A stretch of DNA of 64,000 nt from positions 1-64,000 of the forward strand of contig CM065318.1 in NCBI GenBank assembly GCA_033032175.1, given 5' to 3'. Origin of the DNA: Saturnia japonica (Eukaryota > Arthropoda > Insecta > Lepidoptera > Saturniidae). Shown in pieces: positions 1 to 11,500 of this stretch. The notes under the pieces were generated by a model, which was not told where the DNA came from, did no database searches, and was given only the letters and a program-made list of their open reading frames with translations. Positions within the stretch are counted from its first letter, which is position 1. Each line of letters begins with the position of its first letter. Made by a program: the position numbers and the translations under genes.

Positions 1-29
1 AAGCCGAAAACCAGCGCCTAGTTAATTTT

Positions 30-1741
30 ATGTCTCTTCACATGCCCGAGCTCAGTAATGAGTACATCAGCAGGGCACAGATAGCGGACTCGCTACGTTC
101 GCCATCAACCAATCAGAGCGCCATTACCGCGCACGCCATCCCCTCCACCTCCGCCGCGATCTCACCCGCCGCCGCGCCACCCGGTTTCACGCGGCCAGCC
201 TCGGTACCTGCGACCGAGTACCCCCACCCCACTAAACTCGCAAGCGCGAGCCACGCCCCTATTAAGTCCCGAGCGAAATCGCAACAGCGATCTTTTACCC
301 CCGGTCCCTATGGCCGCCCCGCTAAACCCATTGCCCTCGCGGCAACAACATCGACATCCCTGTCCAACTCCTTTTCGGCCCTTCCAGTCGAAATAGACAT
401 GGACGCACCAGTAAGTCCAACCCCTTCCTCGGAAATGGAATTCTCGCTCCACTTCCAAGAACCGGTCATAATCCCGACCGAAGCTACCGCGGACAATGAC
501 GACTTCACGGTCGTCAAATCCCGCAAACGCGCGCCCCGTGATAGCCCCGTAGAGCAAAACGCGGCAAAAACAACAAAAACGGCAAACGGCTCCGCCGCCC
601 CCGCACCCTCCTCAAATACCGACAAACCGGTCGTCGGTAAAAAGCAAAAACCCCCTCCGATAATTATCCACGACAAAACTGTCTGGACAAAGCTCACCAA
701 TGAGCTTAAAACGCTAAAAATAGGTTATAACAAAGCGCGTAATATCGCGACAGGTATCTCCCTGACGATGAGCACGTCCAACTGCCATCGCAAATTGACC
801 ACCCTCCTCCGTAGAAGGAACATTCCCTACTACACTTACGCCCTCGAAGAGGAGCGAGTACTACGGGTTGTGCTTCGGCGTATCCACGTCGAGATAACAC
901 CCGAGGAGGTCTTTGCCTCCATTGAAGAACAAAAATTCCCCATCCGAGAAGTACATCGGATGTACAATAAAGACAAACGAGCCCTCCCAATGCTCGTTTT
1001 AATCTTAGACAAAACGCCTGAGGGCAAAAAATTCTTTAATTTAGAAACTGTATGCGAGCTCTCCGGAATAACCGTAGAGCCTCCATACAAAAATTCGAAG
1101 CCCTCCCAATGCCACAACTGCCAGTTGTACGGATACTCCGCCCGCAACTGCTTCCTTCGTCCGAGGTGCGTTAAGTGCCTTGAAGACCACCCAACCAGGG
1201 AGTGCACGCGTCAGCGTGACTCTAACACCCCCCCGAGCTGCGTACTATGCAGGGAGGAGGGACATCCTGCGAACTATCGCGGATGCCCCAAGGCCCCGCA
1301 CACCACGCACCCCCGCCGCCCTTGGCAGGCTGCCTCTCAGCGGGCACCCCCCGCCTCAGGGTCCCGGGCGCAACCTCTGCTCAAACCAGAGGTGTTTCCG
1401 TCCCTCCCTACCCCCGCCGCACTCAGGCGACCGTAGGCCCCCCCGCACCCCAGGTGCAGCCCAAACCCGTGCGTTCGACTCAGAACGCATGGGCCCCCAA
1501 ACCACAGCCCCTCATGGCTTTAGACATCCCCGCGCCCCGCGCTTCAGCGCCCCGCGCCACTACAATGGACGACCTCATGCTATCGCTCCTTCGTGTGCAT
1601 GAGATACGCGAGGTCCTCGCATACAAGGCCCATATGGAGCAGTACGGTTTCGTCGAAACCATAGCTGCCTTTCCCCGGCTCGTAGAGACGTTACAGCGTC
1701 TCGATCGCGAAGCCGCCAACCTCAGGCCTCTCAATGGCTAA
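30..1741 (+). pseudogene. LINE ORF1 (gag-like RNA-binding protein), frameshifted
   Basis: The first 468 codons read 30-1436. The frame then moves, and the remaining C-terminus is read in another frame up to the TAA at 1739-1741. Three zinc knuckles lie near codons 360-430: a first CX2C...C knuckle in which the expected histidine is Tyr (GYSARNC), a CX2CX3HX4C and a CX2CX4HX6C. This trio is typical of Jockey-type ORF1 proteins, which coat LINE RNA. The N-terminal half is low-complexity, Pro/Ala/Ser-rich. The frameshift probably lies between about 1390 and 1436, where both frames read plausible Pro-rich sequence. The stop codon overlaps the ORF2 start. Confidence 0.85.
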
Positions 1742-4637
1742 ACTCAAGCCGAGAGGTTTAAACATCTCCTTTTTTAATGCGCGGAACTTATATCCGCAGC
1801 GTGATCTCGTCGCGACTTATCTTAAAGATCACCAAATAGACGTTCTCTTAGTACAGGAAACGCTCTTAAAGCGTGGTAAACGCAATCCGAGTATCGCAAA
1901 CTATAACATTGTTAGAAATGACCGCGACGGCCGAGGGGGCGGCACTCTCATTTACTACAAGCGCTCGTTGTATTGCATGCCGATAGATCCTCCGATACTT
2001 ACCAATATGGAAGTATCCGTGTGTAGACTAGGAATGACCGATCATCCGTCCATAACGATCGTATCCGTGTACCTCTCACCGACGAAAGTACCTCTCAGGT
2101 CTGACCTAGAGAAGCTACTCTCGCTCGGCACATCGGTCATTATCGCAGGCGACCTCAACAGTGGACACACGTCCTTCAACAATTGGAGAGACTCCAGCAA
2201 TGGGGTTATTCTCGAAGAGTTGTCGGACGAGTTAAACTTTGACGTCATAGCGCCTCCCACTCCCACCCACTTTCAAGATCACTGTACACCGACAGTGCTC
2301 GACATAGCCCTCCTGAAAAATATCGCGCTTCAGGTATGACTCATTCGGGTCGTACACGAACTCGACTCCGACCATCGCCCGGTCATTCTACAGCTAGGAC
2401 AACTAGATGACTCCAGCCCTCCTACAGTCACAACGGTTGACTATGCAAAATTAAAACACTACCTCGCGGATAGACAGTCCTCGCCCAGTCTCGTTAGGGT
2501 CCCGGACGTATTAGAGTCAGTTGCGCACGTAGATCTCGCGATCGACTCCCTAGTTGACCACCTCCAAGTCGGCATCGGAGAGGCCTCGAGAGAGGTCGAA
2601 GCGGCGAACGATCGCCGCTTTGTACTCCCTGCCGACGTGCGAGCGTTGATGACAGAGAAGAACGCTGCGACTCGTGCGCATGACTCTTATCCGACCGATG
2701 CAAACCGCGCACGATTACGCGCACTTCAGAGAGCGGTTAAAGCCCGTATAACCGAGCTCAAAAGTCACAGATGGGACACCTTAGTCGAAGGGCTAAGGCC
2801 GTCACATCTGACTTATTGGAAAGTAGCCCACGCCCTTAAAATAGACACCCAACCTCGCATGCCTCCCCTCGAAAGGGGTCCCGGCACTACACCCGCTTTC
2901 GATACCATTGACAAGGCGGAGTGCCTTGCCGCTTGTTTGGAGAGCCAGTGCTCCCCGAACAGCGTCAAGAACACCGACAGAGTCAGAGACATCGAAGCCC
3001 GCGTGGAGGAGCTGAATAAGCTCCCGGCATCAGAATCCCTGTCCCCAGTCACTTCTGAGGAGATCTCTGCCATTCTCAAAAGCCTTAAGCTTAGAAAGTC
3101 ACCAGGTCCCGACGGTATCAGGAACGAAGTACTCAAACTTCTTCCCGATCACCTCATAGCTCTATTGGTCTGCATATTCAATGTAGCCATAGCCAACTGC
3201 CATTTTCCAGCCGTCTGGAAAACGGCCATTGTCATAGGTATTCACAAGCCCGGCAAGAGCACGTCGCTTCCCGACAGCTACCGCCCTATCAGTCTTCTAA
3301 ATACCCTAGGTAAAATCTATGAGGGGATCCTTCTGAACCGTCTCAAATCCGTAATAGAGGAGAAAAACCTCTACCCGCCTGAGCAATTCGGTTTTCGTGC
3401 TAGACATTCTTGCACTCATCAAGTGCACCGCCTCACGGAGCACATTTTGTTTAACTTTTCCGAGTTATCTATACCCCGTCACACACTTGCAGTCTTTTTC
3501 GACGTAGCCAAGGTCTTTGATAAGGTCTGGCACGAAGGATTAGTCTATAAGCTGTACTCCCGCGAAGTCCCCGATAGATTAGTTAAAATCATCCGCGATT
3601 ACCTCAAAGACCGCACCTTTCGCTACAGAGTGGAAGGTGAACTATCCACACCCCATCCCATACGCTCAGGCGTCCCCCAAGGTTCTATCCTGGCACCTAG
3701 CCTCTTCAATCTGTACGTCAGTGACCTACCAAAACTTCAAGAGAAAGTTGAAGTAGGCCTATACGCTGACGATACAGTCATATACTCTTCTCAAAGGCAA
3801 ACGAGAAACCTCAAATGTAGAATCCAAAGAGCCGTGACCACTCTCGGGAAGTGGTTTAACGACTGGCGAATAGCCATAAACCCCACGAAGAGCGCAGCGG
3901 TGCTCTTCGACCAAACCGCCACACAGATACCGCAAAAACTCAAGGACAATCCCCTTGAACTCTTCGGTAATCCGATCCCCTGGGAAAAGGTGACCAAATA
4001 TCTAGGTGTAACCCTAGATAGTAGACTCTCCTTTATACGCCACATCAATCTGGTTAGGAAAAGGGCCTCCTGGACCCTCGCCCGATTGCATCCCCTGTTA
4101 TGTGCTGCAAGCAAAATGTCCACGAGACACAAGCTTACGCTCTACAAGATGTGTAACCGACCGATCATGACATATAGCTGCGTTGCGTTCGCACATATGT
4201 CAAGATATAACTGGGAACGCTTACAAGCCATCCAGAATAAGTTTCTTCACCGCCTTACCGGTGCCCCCTGGTTTGTTCGTATGGAGGATCTCCATAGAGA
4301 TATGGACCTTCCTTCGATACACGCATATGCCAAACACCTTTCTCGCTCTTATTTCGACACCGCGACGAACCACGCGAATCCCTTAATAAAAGCGGCAGCT
4401 TCGTATGTGTCCGACCCCAACGCCTGCCGGAGAAAACGCCGGCCGCGTAATATATTCACTGACCCGCCCGACCAAACCGAAAAAGCTAACGCGTTCTACG
4501 CCGCCACCGTCTCTCCAAACAGAGCGTGCCACCGCCCACGCCCGCGTAACCAGCGTTCTCTCCGCAGAGGACGGGCGGTCAACTTCGCTCCCGCACACCC
4601 GTCACGTCCACCCTCTTTAGCGGCAACCCAAGCCTAG
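1734..4637 (+). pseudogene. LINE ORF2: AP endonuclease plus reverse transcriptase, one in-frame stop
   Basis: ORF2 starts at ATG 1734, overlapping the ORF1 stop by eight bases (ATGGCTAA). The N-terminal endonuclease shows QETLLKR, GDLNSGH and, beyond the stop, SDHRPV. A TGA at 2337-2339 interrupts the frame, which then continues unchanged through 2637 to the TAG at 4635. It is therefore one 967-codon ORF broken by a single nonsense codon. The reverse transcriptase has the SYRPISLL, FGFRARHSCTHQ and VPQGSILAP blocks and the catalytic YADD at about 3762-3773. In the AFxDxxxAFD-type block the usual Ala-Phe-Asp is KVFDKVW. The enzyme would nick target DNA and copy the element RNA by target-primed reverse transcription. 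Confidence 0.93.
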
Positions 4638-5156
4638 GTCCGTTCCTCGGTGTGAAACCCTTGGGTCTGGCAGCCGCCCGCGCGATACAAAGTGACACTA
4701 TACGTGCAACACTTAGTTACCCACACACAACATTACACACGTATGAACACACACACGTGCACACCACACAGGTACATAGGTTCTGTAAGGGACCTGTTTT
4801 TTTCTTTTTTTGCGCTAGTTAGTGTAGAAAAACCATTCCGATTATTAAATACACATACGCATGGTCCACTCCTTCCTCCCAGGAGGAGGGGAACGTGCAT
4901 ATGAGTATATATTAGTTAGCTCGAATTCTCATAGGATTAGGGAATTAGTTAGATCGCGACTGTTTCGCATTCGCGACGACCGCCCGAGCCGAGGTTCGGC
5001 CACTCTGGCACCCTCGTGCGGGTCGTCACAAACTTTCGCGGCTGAGTACCCTAAGCGCTCGCCCCCAAGTCCGGTGAAGCTGTAAAAGCCGCAGCGGCTC
5101 TGTTTTAGGATAGGGCCCCTAAGGCAAACAGTGTAGTCAGATCAAAAAAAAAAAAA
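4638..5156 (+). other. LINE 3' UTR and A tail
   Basis: This is the non-coding tail between the ORF2 stop and the 13-base A run. The same stretch is recognisable in reverse orientation at 25262-25770 (for example CCTAGGCTTG... near 25750 and the GCGGCTGAGT block near 25375). That match confirms it as part of the element. Confidence 0.8.
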
Positions 5157-5891
5157 CTTCGCAAATATGTTGAAGCTTACCCACTTAGGGCCAAGGACAC
5201 AGTCACTATCGCCAGGACATTCGTAAATAATTTTATATTACGATATGGATTACCAAAAGTTATCGCGTCGGATAGAGGTACGGAATTCATGTCAACAACA
5301 TTTACCGAGGTATGTAAACTTTTAGGTATAGATAAACAAAACTCTACCGCGTATCACCATCAGTCCATTGGAGCACTAGAAAATACACATAAACACTTAC
5401 GTGCATTTTTACGCACCCAGTGTGATGAATATCCAGACTCATGGACCGATTGGTTACAATTCTGGTGTTTTGCTTTCATCACAAATGTACATTGCGAAAC
5501 TAAATACACGCCATATGAGCTTGATTTCGGTAAAAATTGTATACTTCCTAGTAATTTAAAAGAACAATTAGACCCTCTGTATAATCCAGAAAACTATGTA
5601 CTTGAGCTAAAATATAGGTTACAGTTAGCGCAAAAAGATGCACAATGAAACTTAGTAAGCAGTAAATTTAAAAGAAAAGTTACATATGATAAGAACATGC
5701 ATCCAGTTAGTTATGTGAAAGGAGATTTAATTTTAATAAGGAATGAAAGTAGAACGAAAATGGATAAACTGTATAATGGTCCATTTGAAGTAGTAGAGGA
5801 TTGTGAACCAAATGTAAAGATCATTAGAGACGATAAAATAGAACTAGTTCACAAAAATAGAACAAAAAAAATGATTTCTTATCAATGTTAA
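5157..5891 (+). pseudogene. Ty3/Gypsy integrase C-terminal part, split by LINE insertion
   Basis: An open frame starts immediately after the LINE A tail and reads KYVEAYPLRAK, then ASDRGTEFM with the second catalytic Asp, then AYHHQSIGALENTHK with the catalytic Glu, and later a C-terminal chromatin or LTR-binding region (VKGDLILIRN, YNGPFEVVE). One in-frame TGA at 5646-5648 interrupts it, and the same frame resumes to the TAA at 5889. The order and motifs fit the integrase of a Gypsy-type LTR retrotransposon. The N-terminal part (zinc finger and first catalytic Asp) would lie upstream of the LINE, outside the window. The base composition is more AT-rich than the LINE. Confidence 0.88.
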
Positions 5892-6880
5892 TTTTATTTT
5901 ATATTTAGTTTAGATAAGATAATAATAAATTAATATAAAACATTGTAATATCGAAATATGGTGATGCTGCATCTATTATTGTAAAAAAAAAAACTAATTA
6001 GTAAGTAATACACGTGTATTAGCTTGTAAGTTCTTTAGCATATAAGTTTTTTCTAAATTGTATGAACTTAACCATTTCTTAAAAAAAAATGAATTGTTAG
6101 ATTAAAAAAAAACTCTTAGTAAATAAGATTTTTTTTTTCTTACTACCCCGAGGGTGTAGTGGATGTGTTGTAATATTAAGTGACTTGAGTCAGTAATAAA
6201 AGATCATTCGTCGTATACGGTTGTATCATTAACATACTCCCTTTCACACCACACCACAACGTGAGCGAAGCCACGGGCATAGCTAGTAATTAATATAATT
6301 AATTTTAAGCGATGCTGCACGCACTAATACTACACCGCCCTTCTTTTATTTGAATGGCGTAATCTATAATAGTATAATAACTAATTAAATAAATAAACAT
6401 TACAAAAAAATAAGAGTAAATTGTATTTTTAAATAATTAAGTTTAGCGGAGGTGAGGAACAGAGAGTAAAGTTCCTCATCCACCATAGAAAAGTGAGGAT
6501 CCTCCGGCCAGACGGGTGCTATGTCTGGCGGGCAGCTGCCCTGACGGTTGTAGTCGGATTCTTGTATACTTATATACTTAACTCAAGTAGTTGCGTCGAT
6601 GCGTTGATGCGTCAGTTGTGGCGAAAGATTTCGCTACAAAGTAGTAACTGATTCTCGATACTCTTTACACTAGCACATCCCTAGTGTAGTCATAGCGATA
6701 TCTGTCTTAAAACCACAAGGAATAGTGATGTACCCCTTTATTACTCTGTCAAAACGCATGCAGTCTCGAGCACAGTTAGTTAAATTAGTTTATAACCATT
6801 CGGAAATTCATATAGCACATGTTTATAAAGTTACTGTCCGACTGATGAGATTGGACACAAATAAAACAATAACATAAACG
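5892..6880 (+). other. Probable Gypsy 3' non-coding/LTR remnant with a short retroelement tail
   Basis: This region is AT-rich and non-coding. It follows the integrase stop, where a 3' LTR is expected. A polyadenylation-like AATAAA lies near 6195, and 'gatgctgca' recurs at about 5963 and 6309, but no second LTR is available to fix borders. At 6262-6290 there is a 'GTGAGCGAAGCCACGGGC' tail that is also found at 24745, 52535 and 56450; it probably marks an inserted short retroelement end. Confidence 0.35.
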
Positions 6881-8519
6881 AAAATCATTTATTTTGTTGA
6901 AACATACATACATTGAATACATGATTAGTTGGATTACTTAATATGACAAAGGCAAGGGGCAGTGTTCGTTGGGCGTCGTGTCACCGCGCGCTTCCCCCTC
7001 ATCCTCGATTCCACTGACTTGAATCGTATTAGGTAGGTACACGTAATTGTTTAATTATTAATTGTTATATAATTATGTGGAATATCAATAATATGTATAT
7101 TATATTGGATATTCAACGAAACACTTCACTATTCGGCAGAATAACGTACAGCTTCAGGAAAAAAAGCACATCTTCCAAAAAGAAACAACTATTTCGAAAA
7201 CAAATCGTTACACGTTTAATATTCAAAATCTGTACAAAATAATCTGTAATTAAAATAACTTCGATCTCATGTTAGTCGTTAAGATAAAAAAAAAAAGGTG
7301 ATTGTTTAACCACAAACAAGAAGTAACATACATACAGTACATACACATTAACTTGGTTATGGGATACAAAAAAAAAATTACATCATACATTTTATTTTAT
7401 CTTCATTTGAATTATTCATCGCAGTTATCAAATAAACTTTAAAAACTTAAAAAAATTACGATACCCATCCAAATTTGACTATATAATTACGTTGTTACTT
7501 CTTTGCTTTTTTATTATTTTCCACCACGCGACATCTTGTTATCATCTATAATAATATTATATCCCCAAATGGGTGACTTTTTATTAACTACCTACAGGTG
7601 CTATGTTATACGTTTTTGGCTAAATAACATCTTTGATAATAATAATAATGAATAAAATTTATGGATCAATATTATCATAAATTTGCCGTATTATATTATT
7701 GTACGTAATGAATAATGTAACTCTAAACCTAACACTAACATCGATATGAGACCCTATGTCTTTTAGTCAATCGAACTGATTCATAAAAAGATACGCGAGG
7801 AACGACGCGATTTTGAATACTTGAAGAAAAACGATATTACTCTCTCGACATCACAGGTCGCTATTTGTGACTAGTCGGTGTCAGCCCGCCGGGAGCCACA
7901 GCTGCATGCACACGCACGCAACTTTCCGGTAAATGATTGGGAATTGAGTTGCGCTCCAGACAGTTCTCACAGGTGGAATAGCAAGCTGTGTTATTTATTG
8001 ATTACTGGAAACTACCTGACTACAGACCTCTCCACTATCTCAATAAATTAATTGCAAAATGCAGTACAGAGCGCCACAGAGTCAAACAGAACTATACAGT
8101 GCAGTAGTAACTTATTAGTTGTATTTGAAACATTAATTATCTTGAGTGTTGTGAATAGTATATGAGACATGCCGGACATGCGGCTCCACGTGGACTTCTT
8201 TGTGATCAATATCGTTTGTTTCATGTGAGTCCTAGTAAAGTGGTGGAAACAACTCGTATAGTAAGAGACATTCAATAAATATATAGGTAATTATATAGTT
8301 ACAACGTATGGCTTATCTATTAGAAACACTTAATAAGCATAAAACACTAGAGTATACATCTATCTATCTACACTTAATAATATGACGATGAAAACTGAAT
8401 GCAATGAAATAACGTAAAATCAACGATGTCGGCCGAAGTCCTGGCGACCGGCGACGCTTCGCCGACGCTTCGCTGGTGGCGTATGAGCGATGTTTCGCCG
8501 ACATGCCGATGCCAAGTGT
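6881..8519. other. AT-rich intergenic or Bsg 3' UTR region
   Basis: I see no convincing gene here. The right part, below 8520, is probably the 3' UTR of the minus-strand basigin gene. Simple A/T runs occur near 7290 and 7370. Confidence 0.4.
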
Positions 8520-8532
8520 TTACGATTTCTTC
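8520..8532 (-). CDS. Bsg: Basigin terminal coding exon (…KKS stop)
   Basis: The acceptor 'tctattgcag' precedes G AAG AAA TCG TAA. Joined to the phase-2 end of the previous exon (GAC CA|gtcagt), it completes Gln and adds KKS. This resembles the 'QKK' ending of other insect basigins. The exon continues as 3' UTR below 8520. The donor GTCAGT is non-optimal; a competing donor four bases downstream (gtatat, exon end at 9270) would put the exon in another frame and give a longer tail. Confidence 0.6.
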
Positions 8533-11500
8533 CTGCAATAGACGAATAGTATGACAGTAAAAAATACATAAAGTAAATGCTTAAAAACATATGCAAATAT
8601 CTGTGAGAAAAGAAGTTCGTACGAATGCTTTTGCATTACATATCCACAGAATGTAAATTGTTATGTCGTGTAAATTATCACATTAACTTAAAAACATACA
8701 TTTCGACTACATATCGTTTATCATTGTAAAAAAATCTTGATACTGATAAACGTTATAAAAACATTTTGCAAAACAAATATCTAAATAACTTCCTTTAAAC
8801 AATGATTTTTGGGAATTTTCGTTTGTTTTCATGGTGCATCATTATTTTCTATGTTATTTAAAACTAGGAAAGACCAGAACAATAAAATCAATGAATAGAA
8901 AATTAATCATTCATTGTACATTTACATTTAATAGTTTCATTTTTAATTTCGAATAAACATTTGTATATTTATTTATGTAAATTGTACCTACATTTTTACT
9001 TCAACAACACGCAATGGAAAATATTGACTGGAAGAATTAATTTAGTTGTTTGGCTTCAGACAGCAGGCATCCAATAATAACTAAAATGTTTCAGAATAGT
9101 GATATCTCTATTGTTGTTATAGTTTATTTTTGGTTATTTAATTTCCACAGTTTACACATTTCGAACTTCTACTAAAACACTCGAAAAATCAACTTGTTAT
9201 AAAATTTAACTTTGCTACATCTCTAAAATAAACATTTGAAATATGTGATGTGCATAATAAGCAATATACTGACTGGTCGTGGTTCTCAGTGTCGGAGTCG
9301 TCTTGTTCGGGCTTGGTGCGACGCTTCTCGTAGATGAGGATGATGGCGCAGAGCAGGAACACCTCGACGCAGATGCCGAGGAAGGGCCAGAGCGCCGCAT
9401 ACTTGTCCTTGACGCGCACCGTGGTGATGTCCATGGCGAGGACGCCGTCGGGTCCGGTCGCGTCGCAAGAGTACTTGCCGGCGTCGTCGCGCACCACGGG
9501 GCCCACCACGAGCTCGCCGCCCTCGACGCCCTGTTCGTTCATGGAGAGCTTGACGCGGTCTCCGAGCACGTCGAACACGTCGATAAAGTTGACGGCGGTT
9601 CCGTTCACGTCGGTCACGTTACTGTACATCCACCTGACGGCCGGGTAAGGCTTGCCATACAGCCTGCACTCCAGCTTCAGTTTCTCTCCCTCGACGACGT
9701 TCACGTCGGAAGGCAGATTAACGTGCACGCGCGCTAGGACTTGCCAGCCGACTGCGTCTCCGGACCCCTTCACGGCGCACGTGTAGTTCCCGAAGTCGTC
9801 CTCGGTGCTGGGCTTCGTCAGCTGGAACGCGCCTAACTCTTTGATCGCGTACCGGTCCTTCAGGTCGGTCAGCTCCTCCACCAATGTGCCGTTTTTCTTC
9901 CTGCGGACATCGAGATCGTATTCACATAACAATATGAGACAAGTTGGTTAGAAATAGTACAGGGCGACCGCTACCCTCGCTAGAGCGCTCTCCTCGCGAC
10001 CCTCCTGATGATTCGCAGTGAGTGTGCACAGATAGATATACACACAACCTATTGAGATATCAATCTATATTGTAAAACTAATATTTAATGCATTTTATTG
10101 CAACTGTGACTGATTAAAAAAATAATTGATAAACATAACACATTATATTGTTGTCCTTTTATAAATGGTAAAAGCAAAAAAAATCTATATTCTAAATCAA
10201 TGTATTATGTATCTTTACACCTGGTTGAAGCAAAACTTCATTTAATGAAATCTATACATTAAAGATATTTGAAATAAAATACTTAATGAATTAAATTACC
10301 CTTAGAATCACGGACAGAATATATTTCGTGAGTTTGAAATTTTTCTTTCAGTCTGATAGTTTGTTTGTTTGTACGGCAATCACGCAGGAACTACTGAACC
10401 GAATTTAATGTTTGGTATGATTGTAGTTTATAGTATGGAGAATTTAGCTTTCATTTCTACACGTGTGGACATTGTTATGGTCTATATACATATAGCGATT
10501 AGGTTACGTACTTATGTTCATTTATAAAAGAATGTTCGTATGTGCAAAACTGTAATATATCTTGATTATAAGTTATAGTGATATGAAGTGAAATTATACG
10601 AAATTAATCCAAATTATTTTGTTTACAAGTAATGTTCAATTGAAATAAACTGCTTTGAATTTTCTATTTTGATTTAAAATTCTCTGATAAATGTGTTTTT
10701 ACGCTATCAATATAATAAAAAAAAAATGCACAACCACCCTCTACCGTTAACGAATTAAAAACTGTAAATAACTTGTGTATTAGTTAATCTGTATGAACAT
10801 ACAAAGCGAAAGATCCACTCACTCATTACCTCACTGACTAAACAGATAATTGCAATCGTTGACTGTTCTATGGAACACTTTTTAATATAAATAAGTAGGT
10901 GACCACAGATTTATTCATGTAGAATTGTAGGTACGATTACAATAGATAATAGAAATAGATTTTTTCTATTTATTAGTAGCGGCTAGTGGCGACCGGAAGT
11001 TAGTGGCGGGTCGCGTAGGTCGGTGCGGCTGTAACTCACCATTGGTACTTGATCCCGTCGGGGTTATGTTTCTGGGTGCAGTTGAGCGTGAAAAGTTTTC
11101 CTATGTTGAACATGTAGAGCGTCAGCGGCAACGAGAGCTCGGGCGTCGTAGTGGGTTTCCCTGGCGTAACCTCCGTGCTGGATCCATCTGCACACAAATA
11201 GATCGCGTCAAGCAAACCGTTCGAGCACCGCGCACTCATCCGACTCGACTGGTGCGGACTGAGTGCCCGAGTATAGGCCAAGGCTACATTATAATAACTT
11301 TTAGATGTTTATAGGTTTATACAAACTTTCTCATTCTACAAATTGTCTTGAACGTTTCACATTACACCATTATTTTTAATTTATTACGGCTTGTGAACCT
11401 TGTGACGTCACTCTTTGCCAAATCACAAGGTATTTCCCCTAAATTCAAAAGGGCAGTCAAGGCTCGAGAGGGAAATTTAATGGAACACTTTATTGAATTC

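Larger units (their letters stand above)
1..5156 (+). mobile_element. Jockey-clade non-LTR retrotransposon, nearly full length, inactivated
   Basis: This is a LINE with ORF1 (gag-like, zinc knuckles), an overlapping ORF2 (AP endonuclease plus reverse transcriptase), a roughly 500-base 3' UTR and a 13-base A tail at 5144-5156. The 5' end is probably outside the window, because only 29 bases precede ORF1. Few lesions are visible: one frameshift late in ORF1 and one in-frame TGA in ORF2, so the copy is fairly young. Directly after the A tail the sequence continues in frame into a Ty3/Gypsy integrase, so this LINE landed inside an older LTR element. A second, deleted copy of the same family lies on the minus strand at 25262-26045. 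The clade assignment rests on the three-knuckle gag and the ORF layout. Confidence 0.88.

Noticed and set aside
7860..7980. Possible host exon (GC-richer block)
   Set aside because: No open frame with splice sites; likely part of a 3' UTR or old repeat.
9279..9737. Plus-strand ORF antisense to basigin
   Set aside because: It mirrors the GC-rich basigin exon; the minus strand has the Ig motifs, splice sites and membrane segment.
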